Source of the DNA: Pristionchus mayeri
Taxonomy: Eukaryota > Nematoda > Chromadorea > Rhabditida > Neodiplogasteridae
DNA length: 64,000 bases
Direction of reading: 5' to 3'
Assembly: GCA_036245805.1 (NCBI GenBank)
Contig: BTRK01000005.1
Coordinates: 42,953,216 to 43,017,215 of the forward strand
Shown here one piece after another: positions 54,231 to 63,900 of this stretch. The first letter of the stretch is position 1. Each line of letters begins with the position of its first letter. The notes beneath the pieces were generated by a model. It worked only from the letters and a program-made list of their open reading frames with translations. It was not told where the DNA came from and did not search any database. Position numbers and translations under genes: made by a program.

Positions 54231-54335
54231 GCCAGTCGAATTTAAGAAAATACTTATTCCAGCAAAATGACAACGAAAAGGTTTTTTTATTTTTTTGGGA
54301 AAAAAGTTTTCTAGAAATCAGTGCTCATCTCTTGC

Positions 54336-54458
54336 CTTGTGAGTGGCGATCTTCTCCGGAACGCTCTCCTTCCTCACATTTAGATGTCCTTACCCGTAAT
54401 GAGAGCCTCAATTTGAGAGATGAAATTGGCGAGTAGAATCTCGTGGCGGAGACCATTC
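54336..54458 (-). pseudogene. gpi exon remnant, nearly whole exon (GLRHEILLANF to ATHK)
   Basis: Begins after the acceptor TTTCAG in phase 1 with NGLRHEILLANF, then ISQIEALITGKDI, matching GPI GLHH.ILLANFLAQTEALM.GK. A stop follows, then the exon resumes with VPEKIATHK (GPI E.IAPHK) and ends at a GC-type donor AAG|GCAAG. The other members of this exon are 17738-17824 (internal deletion) and 16368-16418 (3' part only). The best-preserved gpi piece in the window. Confidence 0.85.
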
Positions 54459-55272
54459 CTGAAATGCGTCGAAACAGCAATGAAGGAGTAAGTAAATAAT
54501 TACATTATTATTTGCAGTCACAGGAGGCATTCGATGACTCAACTTCAAGTGCTGAAATATTCATTCTAATATAATACAATCGGCTGTAACAAGAGACTAC
54601 GAAGTCGAATTCGGTGACAATAACGAATAACCTGTTTAGTTGATATCAAACATTTGTCCCCAATAGTCCCGTTAATGCATTCGCGCACAGGTTTTTTTCA
54701 CGAGTTTCAAACCCACGATCATACGCGTTCGCGAAATGATTAAAAGCTTCTCCTCACCACTGAGAGCAAGATAAGGAATGTCTACAGTACCTCTTGACAC
54801 ATCTTCGTTGCACTATCTTTAGCCGCCGACTTACCGATGGGCTCTGCAGGGAAATCGATTAAGAAATTATAATACAAGATTCCCGAGCAAGATCGAAATT
54901 GCTGCGATTATCTCTCTAAATGACAACGATGCAACCGCAACATTCCTGGAAATACTTCACCACCAGTATTGAATATTCCGTGGCTAGATTGAACTATAAC
55001 TGATAGCAATGTATGCGAAAACCCTATTGTAAGTTAATTTAGAAAACCACTATGTGACAACGCTGTAGCAGCGACTTTCATGAAGCTACTTCAGGTCATT
55101 GTAACAGAACAGACCGAAGTAATTATACATTTTGATTAAGAAGTACGATTTATTAACGTTTCCGCACTCTTTCTGTGCCGTGTAACACTCGCGCAACACC
55201 AACTCTCCTAGAAAACTATTGCACAGATTTCAAGTAAAGACCCTCATTTCCGAGAAAGCCATTCGACCTTCC
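54459..55272. other. No gene recognised
   Basis: AT-rich sequence without repeats I can match, except a weak ACTCTCCTAGA...CTCATTTCCGA stretch (55202-55252) resembling about 30960-31020. Confidence 0.4.
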
Positions 55273-55452
55273 GGCACTAGGTCGGATGAGAACCCACCGG
55301 ATGAAAACCAAAAAAATGGACCCTTCTGTAGGACTTTCACAGAAGCATTTTTACACATTGGGAATCTACTGTGAACGTGCTGGAGAACGGTAATTTTTTT
55401 GGTTCTCATCCGGTGGGTTCTCATCCGACGGTTCTCATCTGACATAGTGCCG
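55273..55452. mobile_element. Small TIR element (MITE-like, 180 bp)
   Basis: Inverted ends GGCACTA.GTC.GATGAGAACC. The left 55273-55317 and right 55391-55452 arms pair through GGATGAGAACCCACCGG and ACCAAAAAAAT. No coding capacity and no clear target duplication. Confidence 0.6.
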
Positions 55453-55875
55453 AAAATTTAGAAGGAAAAAAATTCAAAAATTTTAAAATTTTCCGTGCAT
55501 AATATTCTGGAAGATCAGGTAAATAGAGAGAGAGTAAACAGAATACGACTTCCGGATCACTCAGAATACTACCCGGCTTCCACCCAAGCTCTCAATTAAT
55601 CGACACGTCACACTAAGTATGCCGTGACAATTTCGTCAAGTTGAACCAACCGTTCGCGATCGGCTGATCCTCCTGGACTTGAGAGAAGCGTAACTCCCGA
55701 AGCTCTCCCGAGCGAACCTTCCTCGTTGCTGCTTGATACCCGGCGACCCGAGTCTGCAGAAAAATAATTGACGATAGCCTCCGGCGGACCCAACGCAATT
55801 ACAATTCCAGGTCTCGGATCTAGTCACCGCGCCGTATGCGGAGTGACACACCGGCGAAAGAACAACACAGAATGT
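55453..55875. other. GC-richer unassigned block
   Basis: 55600-55870 is GC-richer than its surroundings and open in several minus-strand frames (for example 55636-55911), none with a recognisable family. Possibly an old LTR or gene fragment. Confidence 0.3.
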
Positions 55876-55922
55876 CCGCACCTTATGTGGAGACACTCTG
55901 ACGAGCCGCACCTTATGTGGAG
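55876..55922 (+). repeat. Two 17-bp direct repeats, 30-bp period
   Basis: CCGCACCTTATGTGGAG at 55876-55892 and 55906-55922. Confidence 0.9.
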
Positions 55923-56257
55923 CTCGCTTTTCAACAAGACGGAACAGGAAATAAAGACAGAGTCAAGATAGATCTACGGCTCCAAACCGTTTCAATATTC
56001 GAGACGATGCAATTAATTAATCGAAGGATTTATATAAAAACAAAGGCAAAAACAACAATCAATTACGGGAAAAACAAGCAAGAAAGAACAACCGCCTAAA
56101 ATATTTCGAAAACAAAGAATATACTAGTACGGCCTACTAGAGAGTAAACTAAGTATGTGTACTGCTAATACGAGCGGAACGATTAAATTCGAAAACACTG
56201 TAGTGGTTATTGGAAACCATAAATTGATATTATTACTTAATAAAATTCACAGATAAT

Positions 56258-56393
56258 CGACGATTAAGAGGGGACCCGTCTCCTCTTCATGCCCCTCTTC
56301 TACTCAGCGAGCGTCCTCGCTCGTATGAAGTTTCTGAAGATGCTGGTCGGATGCTGGATGTCGACGATTAAGAGGGGACCCGTCTCCTCTTCA
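56258..56393 (+). repeat. 33-bp direct repeat, 103 bp apart
   Basis: TCGACGATTAAGAGGGGACC followed by CGTCTCCTCTTCA at 56258-56290 and exactly again at 56361-56393. The sequence between contains a small frame with KFLKMLVG that I cannot place. Confidence 0.9.
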
Positions 56394-56534
56394 AAAGGAG
56401 TTGTTTTGACTACCGAAGCAAAAACAGTTCTAGCTGAGCTTCTAGCAAATCATTTTCAGAAATTATGCTGGGGCTGGCATTGGCACTCGAGTTTTATTGT
56501 AATTATTTTTATGTATTGTGTATCTTGATAGAAT

Positions 56535-56660
56535 TGACTCACATTACTCGATTAGACCTGATAGAAGAGCAATGCAGCCAGACTTTGCATAGTCGATGAA
56601 TTTCACTTGTTATTGCATTAAGTTGCCTTTACGTCATTCCAAAGCGCTTTGCGTATGGAC
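56535..56660 (+). repeat. Dispersed repeat copy, plus orientation
   Basis: GATTAGACCTGATAGAAGAG, GCAGCCAGACTTTGCATAG, TTGCCTTTACGTCATTCC. Confidence 0.65.
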
Positions 56661-56689
56661 ACAATGTGTGAAAAATATGCGTGAGAAAA

Positions 56690-57030
56690 AAATAGCAATG
56701 GTTTGACGCAAAAGCAAAAATTGACAAAGTTAGCAACTAGGTAAAATCATGCTGCACAGTTAACCTAAGGTCTATTCAAATAGTATGAGTCAATGTTGTG
56801 CTTCGTCTAACTTTAAAAATATTATAAACATTGTCTGAATAAAATGGCTTCATTATCATTCAATAAAATAATGGCTCTCCTGGAAGGAGAGGTATATGGT
56901 GAGGCTCATCTTAGAGGAAGGCGAGGGATGCTGGAGATCTGCAAAGGGTATCGTCATGTTTCGATTTTTGAGGATTGATAAGATAAGATGAATATAAAAA
57001 ATATAAGTAGGATAGGTTTAATGAGTGTAT
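56690..57030 (-). repeat. Diverged segment duplicated at 60355-60725
   Basis: Direct copy pair: TTGACGCAAAAG, GCAACTAGGTAAAATCA.GCTGCAC, GGAAGGCGAGGGATGCTGGA, and ATAAGTAGGATAGGTTTAAT occur in the same order. It includes an inverted dispersed repeat copy (GAGGAAGGCGAGGGATG corresponds to 25360-25385 reversed). Confidence 0.8.
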
Positions 57031-57348
57031 GACAAAAAAATCCACGAAAATCAAAAAAAAAGACACGCCTGGCAAAGTCTGTACTTCACTGTGTGATATA
57101 TCAATTCTAACTGAGCAAAGTTAATCAATTTTTGTACACACAATGAATCCATGAATAAAGAAAAATATCAAGCAAAACGCGAACGAAATACACAATTTAT
57201 ATATGCACTCAAACACCGCCATTGCTGTTATTTTGGTAAATATAAAGCCCGTAAAAGTCGCCCATTTTTGCATAACAACCAATTATCGACCATCCTTTCG
57301 CCCCATACCTTATTCTTCTAATGTATCGTATTCCTCCATCTCACCGGC

Positions 57349-57475
57349 CAGCATGCTCACAACCGATAGCAGGATCTTCTTCATCGACAACTCGAGGAAC
57401 CAGATCATGCCGTTCGTCTCACTACTGCTCTCGTATCCGGTCGGATCGCCTCCGGGAGTCTGTAGGCTCGACTAT
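57349..57475 (+). pseudogene. Probable gpi exon remnant (ILVDYSKN region)
   Basis: Reads LTTDSRIFFIDNSRNQIM, then FVSLLLSY. GPI has a L.T..G.ILVDYSKN...E.M..LL.LA pattern at this N-terminal position, so spacing and several residues agree. Codon use is GC-rich against an AT-rich background. It ends at a stop (TAA 57476-57478) with no clear donor. Similarity is moderate, so other origins remain possible. Confidence 0.5.
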
Positions 57476-57639
57476 TAACGTAGATGTTATGATGGAAGAT
57501 TACAAGTAAATCTGAATGAGGATGAGATTAGAGATCAAAGATCACAATAATATAAATTGTAGAGAATGAGTAGTTCGTTTCATGTTGCGATTGCTGATTA
57601 TAGCCATATCCTGAATTAACGTCCAGTTTTCCATCGAAA

Positions 57640-58320
57640 AATGATATTTGTACTCACTTAAAATTTCTTCCATCGATCCGTCTTCCATAGAATAATATTG
57701 GACAGGGAAACAGGCAATTCATCTTACTCCTCGAGAGCCACGGAAAAACTCCACATACAATTCCTTCCGCGCCACATATCATTCCTTGCAGAGAGGAGAG
57801 CCAACGTAACATAATCGATTTGTTGCATCGCCACTCAAACTCTCCGATTGTGTGCAAGATGTGATCTTCTCTGCATTCGTTGATCAAACAAACAAAAAAA
57901 AACATCCACTTTAATTATGCCAAAACACTCACCCCTTCAAACTCGTGTTTCAATACATCAACAACAGGTTTTAAAAATTAACAGAGTAATCGAAGAGAGA
58001 GTCATTTCTCCAACAACAATAGGAACAATTCTAACAAATTTAAAATATTATCAAATAAGTACATGTAATAAGAAAAAAATGCAACCACTCGAAGAAGTTA
58101 TCATCGTTGACTGACGATGCAAGCACTCCATCGGGAGAACGAAGAGTCATCTCTGAATACGATAATCAAGAATCAATTGTATGCTTTACGATCAAAATAC
58201 ATTTCAATTCATCTTTTGTTGCTATCGAACTAATTTTAAATTTAAAAAAAACACATAAATTTACGAGAAAAGTCGGAACCGCATTGGCAAATCGTTCCCA
58301 TGAACTTCACATTCCTGGAA
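57640..58320 (+). repeat. Diverged segment duplicated at 62370-62930
   Basis: Shared blocks in order: GCAAGATGTGATCTTC.CTGCATTCGTTGAT, CTTCAAACTCGTGTTT..TACATCAACA, CGTTGAC.G.TGATGC, GAAAAGTCGGAACC.CATTGGC. Small frames (such as 58107-58337) are not conserved between the copies, so they are not treated as coding. Confidence 0.75.
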
Positions 58321-58699
58321 TGTACGTTTGCGCTTAAAAATGAATGACAGTCAGTATATTTCCGTTATTTCTCGCCAAAAAAAACAACAAGAGCAGATAA
58401 GTCAAAATAAGCCAAAAGCGACCTTGTAATCTCTCGGATTCAGGCACACAGAAGCCGCCGAAAAATATACAAAACCTCGCTGACACACGATTTTTAAAGG
58501 AAAAAAATATAGATCAAGGAACACTCATCTTTTGTACAATGAGTTGCTTCTCCATGCGATCAAGCTACGGTAATACTATACAATGAATGGGTACGGTAAG
58601 TAAAATAATATAAAATAATATCAAAAATAGAAGAAAGATAAGTGAGGCAAGTCAGCATGAACAGGAGCTAGGACAAGTTTCAAAGGGAAATTAAAGGAG

Positions 58700-58860
58700 T
58701 GCTCAATGAATAATAGGGAGTCCCACCACGAAAATTCTGCGCTCTCAGTGGGAAACTGTAACGAATTTACGCAGAGAAAGAGAAGATAATTATGTTGAGC
58801 GACTGAAACATAAACAAACTAGCCACATCCCTGCGCTATCAATGAACTAAATACAAAGTC
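58700..58860. repeat. Inverted duplicate of 63400-63545
   Basis: TCCCACCACGAA.AT..TGCGCTC and GGGAAACTGTA, then AAACTAGCCACATCCCTGCGC, pair with the reverse strand near 63410-63540. Confidence 0.7.
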
Positions 58861-58974
58861 GTCCATTTAAAAGTCGCCCATTCAAAGTGCTTTCTGATCG
58901 GATGAGTAGCATCTACGTTATCCACGCAGTTACTATGGGTAACTGGACATTGCCCGGAGCACCCCTTTAATGCA

Positions 58975-59060
58975 ACAAGTTGAGAGTAGGCGCCAGGTAA
59001 AGTCTGGCTGCACGATTATTCTATCAGGGCAAAGGGAGCAGCGCGAGTCAATTCGTGGCT
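58975..59060 (-). repeat. Dispersed repeat copy, minus orientation
   Basis: CAGGTAAAGTCTGGCTGCAC ... TATTCTATCAGGGC ... GAGTCAATTC. Confidence 0.65.
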
Positions 59061-59190
59061 GCCTCTGGAGATACAAAATACAGAACAAAACAGTGAAAAG
59101 AGCATCGATTTGGCGATATATTCGATTAGCTGAAGGATTGAGGTTGTTTTCTTAACTAGCTAATCCTATTCCTTTCTAGCATCACCTCAC

Positions 59191-59275
59191 TTTTTTGAAG
59201 CCGGCGAGATACTTGGAGTATTCGTCCGTGATCAACAATTGCGTCTTTGCAGTGGATTTCAATTGCGTAGCCACA
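59191..59275 (-). pseudogene. Possible gpi exon remnant (T..ITNAETAK region)
   Basis: Minus strand reads TAKTQLLITDEYSKYLAGFKK and ends at a donor AAAAAG|TGAGG or AAAAAA|GTGAGG. It resembles the end of GPI [20 protein letters not shown] and sits 140 bp from the clearer copy at 59418-59527. Identity is low. Confidence 0.35.
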
Positions 59276-59417
59276 CGGTACAGAGATTAAAGATCAATCA
59301 GCAATTAGTATTTTCGATAAAGAACGACAGAATTATTATGGGCGACAAATTCGCTAACTGTGAACTACGAAGGCCATAACCCCAAAGCACACGGTCAACC
59401 ATGAAGATCGAAATGCT

Positions 59418-59527
59418 ACATTCTTTAGATATTTATGTACGGCAATTTCTACCTTCGTGATCTTCTTTTGTGCTGTGAATGTCTTCGATGCGACGATGAA
59501 GAGAATAGAGGCATGGCGACGTACTGG
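59418..59527 (-). pseudogene. gpi exon remnant ([16 protein letters not shown] region)
   Basis: Minus strand reads ASILFIVASKTFTAQKKITKVEIA, of which LFIVASKTFTAQ..IT...IA follows GPI [21 protein letters not shown] residue for residue at most positions. The KTF.TQE.. stretch belongs to the sugar-phosphate site; here TQE is AQK. No flanking exon joins it. This GPI region is absent from the palindrome arms. Confidence 0.8.
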
Positions 59528-59589
59528 AAATCGCACAATTATTGTTTTTTATAGATATGAAAACGAAAAATAGAATAACAAATCGCTGA

Positions 59590-59660
59590 GGGAAAATACA
59601 TTCTTTCAAATCTCATAGTTGCAGCCACAATCCGCCAAGTCAAAATGTCTAACTTCATTA
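59590..59660 (-). repeat. Copy of the 16255-16320 segment
   Basis: TCTCATAGTTGCAGCCACAA then TCCGCCAAGTCAAAATG matches the right-arm stretch near 36232-36280 with few changes. The match resumes at 59980-60030 after an inserted GC-rich block. Confidence 0.65.
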
Positions 59661-59980
59661 TTTTGTAGGGCCACGAGGGCTCACAGGCGCGGCCTCAGTG
59701 CAACGCAAATGCACAGGGGACGGACCACGCCCTCTCTCTCCCCTTCCCCCCCCCGTTTCTCTAACCCGCGGCGACTAGAGCGCGCCCTCTACCCTACGCC
59801 ATCGCTTCCTCCCTTCGTGTGCAAGCGCGCCACGTACACTCTCACTTTCTCTGACCGACGAGAGATCATTCGATCTAGAGAGACGGTATACTACAGTAGC
59901 CCGCGTCCTACCGTGTCCCATTTTTCAGTTGAAAAATGAGGTCCGACTTTTTCTTCACCATCTGAACCCCCGTGAGGGCA
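59661..59980. other. GC-rich insertion, no gene recognised
   Basis: Lies between two parts of a sequence that is contiguous in the palindrome arms (about 36280-36340), so it is probably an insertion. It contains 9 C at about 59748-59756. The frame 59619-59939 has no family match. Confidence 0.45.
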
Positions 59981-60033
59981 CAAATACAGAAAATTTCGAA
60001 GGCATCAGAATGTCGCGCATAATTGTTAGATAG

Positions 60034-60315
60034 TTAATAGGGGGGGGGGGGGGGGTGCAATTTGCCAAACGAGCCACAGTTCGCTTGCAATTCGGCATAG
60101 CGACTTGCAAGTTGTTTCATTGTAACCAGTATGTGTTCCCCTACATATACATATGTAGGTCTTGTTACCAGGCGATCTTGAGTTTCAACGTATAGGGGTT
60201 CATGGAAACTCCTAAACCACGAAATAAAATACGTCGATTTGGAGTAAAATTCAAGATCGCCCATCAAAAAGATTTATGTAAGCAAATGTAGAGGAGCACA
60301 TACTGGTTATAATGA
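60034..60315. repeat. Diverged copy of inverted repeat 13430-13720
   Basis: Sixteen G (60040-60055), then TTTGCCAAACGAGCC, CTTGCAATTCGGC, CCAGTATGTG.TCCCCTACAT and GATTTGGAGTAAAA.TCAAGA in the same order as the left-arm element read on the opposite strand. Confidence 0.75.
60040..60055 (+). repeat. Poly-G tract (16 G)
   Basis: Homopolymer at the boundary of the preceding repeat copy. Confidence 0.9.
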
Positions 60316-60354
60316 ATGCTTGAGATGAATGCTTGAGAAACATGCGTGAGAGAA

Positions 60355-60725
60355 AAAATAGTAATGGCTTGACGCAAAAGAAAATTAATATGGCAAATTG
60401 GCAAAATTAATATGGCAAATTTAGCAACTAGGTAAAATCAGGCTGCACAGTTAACTTATAAGGTCTTTTCAAATAGTATGAGTCAATGTTGTGCTTCGTC
60501 TAACTTTGAAAATATTATAAACATTGTCTGCATAAAATAGCTGCGTTATCATTCAATAGAATGATTTCTCGCCTAGAAGGAGGGGTATATGGCGAGGCTC
60601 ATCTTAGAGGAAGGCGAGGGATGCTGGAGACCTGGAAAGGGTATCGTCATGTTTCGATTTTTGAGGATTGATAAGATAAGATGAATATAAAAAATATAAG
60701 TAGGATAGGTTTAATGAGTGTATGA
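60355..60725 (-). repeat. Second copy of segment 56690-57030
   Basis: Same block order, with AAAATTAATATGGCAAATT duplicated near 60385-60420. Confidence 0.8.
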
Positions 60726-60935
60726 CGAAGTTCGCAAGGGAAAAGAAATCCAAGAAAATAAAAGAAAATGGGCTGCTGGAATTGCGATATTTCCATTGAT
60801 TAATCCGAGGAAAGCTGCAAAAGTACAGATCAGGTTAAAATAGACCTAGTGACCAAGAACTGGGTTAAAATCCCCCGAGAGCGCGTGCTCTAACCGAATG
60901 GCGCTCTCGCCGCTTGACCTCCCTCTCCCTCCCCT

Positions 60936-61749
60936 CTGCGGGCGCGGATATCGAAAAATTAACTACGGTAGCTTCGAAATTTGTATATCGACTCCAATCA
61001 CTGCGGCGGTAGGGGCGCTGCATTCCTTGACAAATTCTAAGACTTTTTTACTTCGGAGAGTTTTTCGATCAGATTCCATCTAAGGCCGGAAATCGCTAAT
61101 TCCACTTTTGTTTCGTACATGAAAGCAGTTCCCCAGAAATTTTTCAAAAACTCCCCTAAATATTATTGGTGATCTAGCTTCTGCTTGAATCGATACCTAC
61201 TCCCGTAGAACAGCGCGATTCAACTAGACGCGTAAGTTGGTCAAAATGAATTATGGTGTAATTTTTGGGTTACTGTAGGTGAGTGCACAAGTTGGACGAC
61301 TTTTCCCAATTGGTGTAGGATAGCTTCAAATTGATTTTCGGACCATTTAACACCTGTTGGGAAATGTCGCCCTAACTTCGCACTCGCATACCGTAACCCA
61401 AAAATTACACCATAATTCATTCAAAATTCATTTTGACCAACTTACGCGTCTTGTTGAATCGCGCTATTCTACGTGAGAATGTATCGTGTCAAGCAGAAGC
61501 TAGATCACCGATTATATTTAGGGGAGTTCTTGAAAAATTTCTGGGGAACTGCTTTCATGTACGAACTAAAAGTGGAATTATCGATTTCAGGCGTTTGATG
61601 GAATCTGATCGACAAACTCTCCGGAATAAAAAAGTCTTAGAATTTGTCAAGGGATGCAGCGCCCCTATCGCCGCAGTCATAGGAGTCGCTTTTAAAATTT
61701 CGAAGCTACCGTAGTTAATTTTTCAAATTCCGCGCCCCGCCCGCGCGGA
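60936..61749. repeat. Fold-back element of about 810 bp
   Basis: Left arm 60936-61285 and right arm 61370-61749 pair (AACTACGGTAGCTTCGAAAT at one end; GGTGTAATTTTTGGGTTAC near the centre), with a spacer of about 85 bp. The 93-codon frame at 61433-61714 is arm sequence and has no family match. Confidence 0.8.
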
Positions 61750-62228
61750 TGCGGATCGACATTCTGACGATGCTCGTCGGTTTCCCTCCTGGAGGCCGAC
61801 CTACTGGTGAAGTTAGCAGGAATTGGAATTTTCGGCCAGTGCCAAGTCTATTCCGATTATCACGGATAGTGTGTTATATGTACTACAAGTTAAGCATGAT
61901 AACCCAATATGTTTTCCCGATTTCCAGAGATACGCAATTTTTGGTGCACTCGACCGCCCCGCATCAGGATGAACAGCGGGAATGATGACTTCAACATAAA
62001 ATTGTAAAGCAGGATGGTAGATTTCTTTTGAAAAAAAGAACGACGTTCTATTTCAATTTTGAACGAAGATATGACCACTTAAGTGGTCCCGATTTGACTG
62101 TCGAAAAGTAATAGTACCAAGTTTGGCCTTCTGAATCTCGAAGATGACGACATATAGAGAGCGTCATTCAAAGTACTCATAACCAAAATTATAGCCGGAT
62201 CGAACAAACTTGAATCCTACCGCCGTTG
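61750..62228. other. No gene recognised
   Basis: A short open GC-rich piece (RIDILTMLVGFPPGG, 61755-61800) resembles nothing definite. The rest is AT-rich. Confidence 0.35.
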
Positions 62229-62245
62229 CCCCCCCCCCCCCCCCC
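62229..62245 (+). repeat. Poly-C tract (17 C)
   Basis: Longest homopolymer in the window. Confidence 0.9.
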
Positions 62246-62369
62246 TCAAATGGTCGATTCTCTCGCGATTCGCCTCATATCAATTCTGTCCGATCGGAGT
62301 TAATCAATTTTTTACACTCAATGAATCCATGACTAATTAATATCAAGCAAAACGCGAAAGGAATGCACA

Positions 62370-62930
62370 ATTTCTATATGCACTCAAGGGGCCAACGTAA
62401 ACTACTCGATTTATTGCTTCGTCACTGCATAAAATGGACCGATTCTGGGCAAGATGTGATCTTCGCTGCATTCGTTGATAACATAAGCAAAACAAACCGC
62501 AGTCAATTATGCGAAAAAAACGCGAGCCCTTCAAACTCGTGTTTTAGTACATCAACACAGGTTTCAGAAAATGAAAAGAGTAATCGGAGAGTCCCATTAA
62601 TCCAACAACAATAGAAAACAATTCTGACAACTTTAAAATATTATTATATATTATAAATCGAAATTCTAACCACTGGAAGAATATATCCTCGTTGACGGGT
62701 GATGCGAGCACTCCCTCTGAAAGACGAGGAGTCATCTCTGAAGACGATAATCAAGTATCAATTGTATATTTTTTTTATCAAAATAAATTCGTATTCACCT
62801 TTTGGTGCTATCGAACTAATTTTGAATAAAAAAAACACAAATTTACAAGAAAAGTCGGAACCACATTGGCAAATCGTCCCCTTTGCATTTCATGAATTCT
62901 TATTTGGCCTTACAAACGAATAGGACTCAG
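62370..62930 (+). repeat. Second copy of segment 57640-58320
   Basis: Direct, diverged copy with block order preserved. Confidence 0.75.
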
Positions 62931-63149
62931 TAAATTTCCCTTATGCGTCCACAAAAACAAAAATAACGATAAGTGAGCATCATCTGCGACCTTGTAACTT
63001 CTCGGATTCAGCCACACATCAAAAGCCGCCGGAAAATAAACAATGCCTCACTAGCATCGGATCTATTAGACGAAAAACAGTAAAAGATGGATCAAAGATC
63101 GCGGAATAACGCAAAAAGGAAATTAAAGAACCAATTTAAGAAAGTTGAC

Positions 63150-63260
63150 AACCCGGATAAATCTGGAAGCATTATTAGTCTATCAGCTCTGATCGAGAAA
63201 TGCGAGTCAATTCTCCGTCGCTCTTATTTAATGAAACAAATAATTCAGAAAAAAAATTAG
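63150..63260 (-). repeat. Dispersed repeat copy, minus orientation
   Basis: CCGGATAAATCTGGAAGC ... AGTCTATCAGCTCTGATCGAG ... GCGAGTCAATTC. Confidence 0.55.
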
Positions 63261-63399
63261 TGCAAATAATACATTTCTTAAAGAAGGAGTAACACGAAAA
63301 ATTAGTTCAATTATCAACTATGTGTATGTAATAGAAGCCGGCAGCACGATAACGAATCACTTTATCCGAAGTATCACAGACAGCTCTGAGGCTATTTAC

Positions 63400-63545
63400 A
63401 TAGGCGCAAAGTTCATTGACAGCGCAGGGACGTGGCTAGTTCGTTTATGTTTCGATTGCTCTACATAATTTTCGCCTCGCTCTTGGGGTAATTTAGCTAC
63501 AGTTTCCCATGGCGAGCGCAATATCTTCGTGGTGGGATTCCCTAT
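63400..63545. repeat. Inverted duplicate of 58700-58860
   Basis: See the partner. Sequence conserved across both includes GCGCAGGGACGTGGCTAGTT read in reverse. Confidence 0.7.
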
Positions 63546-63639
63546 CATCCATTCGTGTTACCCCTTCTTTAAACCGGTCCACTAGAAACGATCTATGTTG
63601 AAGCTTGCCTTTGGTTTCCAATCGAGCCAGTCTCTTAAT

Positions 63640-63900
63640 GGAAAGACGGCTGAAATTTAAAAAAATAGAATTTGAGCCGAGGTCATGGGATAATAACATG
63701 GACGATCGGAGATCTTAATTCTTTATCGATCTTTCTACAAAAAATAATAATATTGCCTCGCATTGTTTCCCAAATATACCATATTCTCAACATCTACCGT
63801 AAACAACATCTCCTTATATACCGAACTCCAGACACCAGATCCGATCATGCGATGCTGATATCTCTGATCTGCTTACCTGTTTGGTACGTTCGCGCGCCAG
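63640..63900 (-). repeat. Diverged copy of the 15630-15880 segment
   Basis: GATAATAACATGGACG, TACAAAAAATAATAAT.TTGCCTCGCATTGTT and CACCAGATCCGATC follow the same order as 36660-36800 in the right arm. Confidence 0.6.
63836..63875 (-). pseudogene. gpi exon remnant (VVNIG..GSDL region), degraded
   Basis: Minus strand reads IRDISIA, a stop, then SDL at CTG|GTGTC. It aligns codon by codon with INDVVNIGFGGSDL|GTGAG at 15629-15724 because the flanking intron also matches. On its own it would not be recognisable. Confidence 0.55.

Noticed and set aside
56290..56345. gpi N-terminal piece (KFLKMLVG), and the similar TMLVG at 61755
   Set aside because: Only four or five residues agree and no splice site supports it.
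58107..58337. 76-codon frame possibly homologous to 62699-62923
   Set aside because: The two segments are homologous DNA, but the frames are not kept in register, so coding is not supported.
61433..61714. 93-codon frame
   Set aside because: Entirely one arm of a fold-back element; its partner arm is not open in the matching frame.
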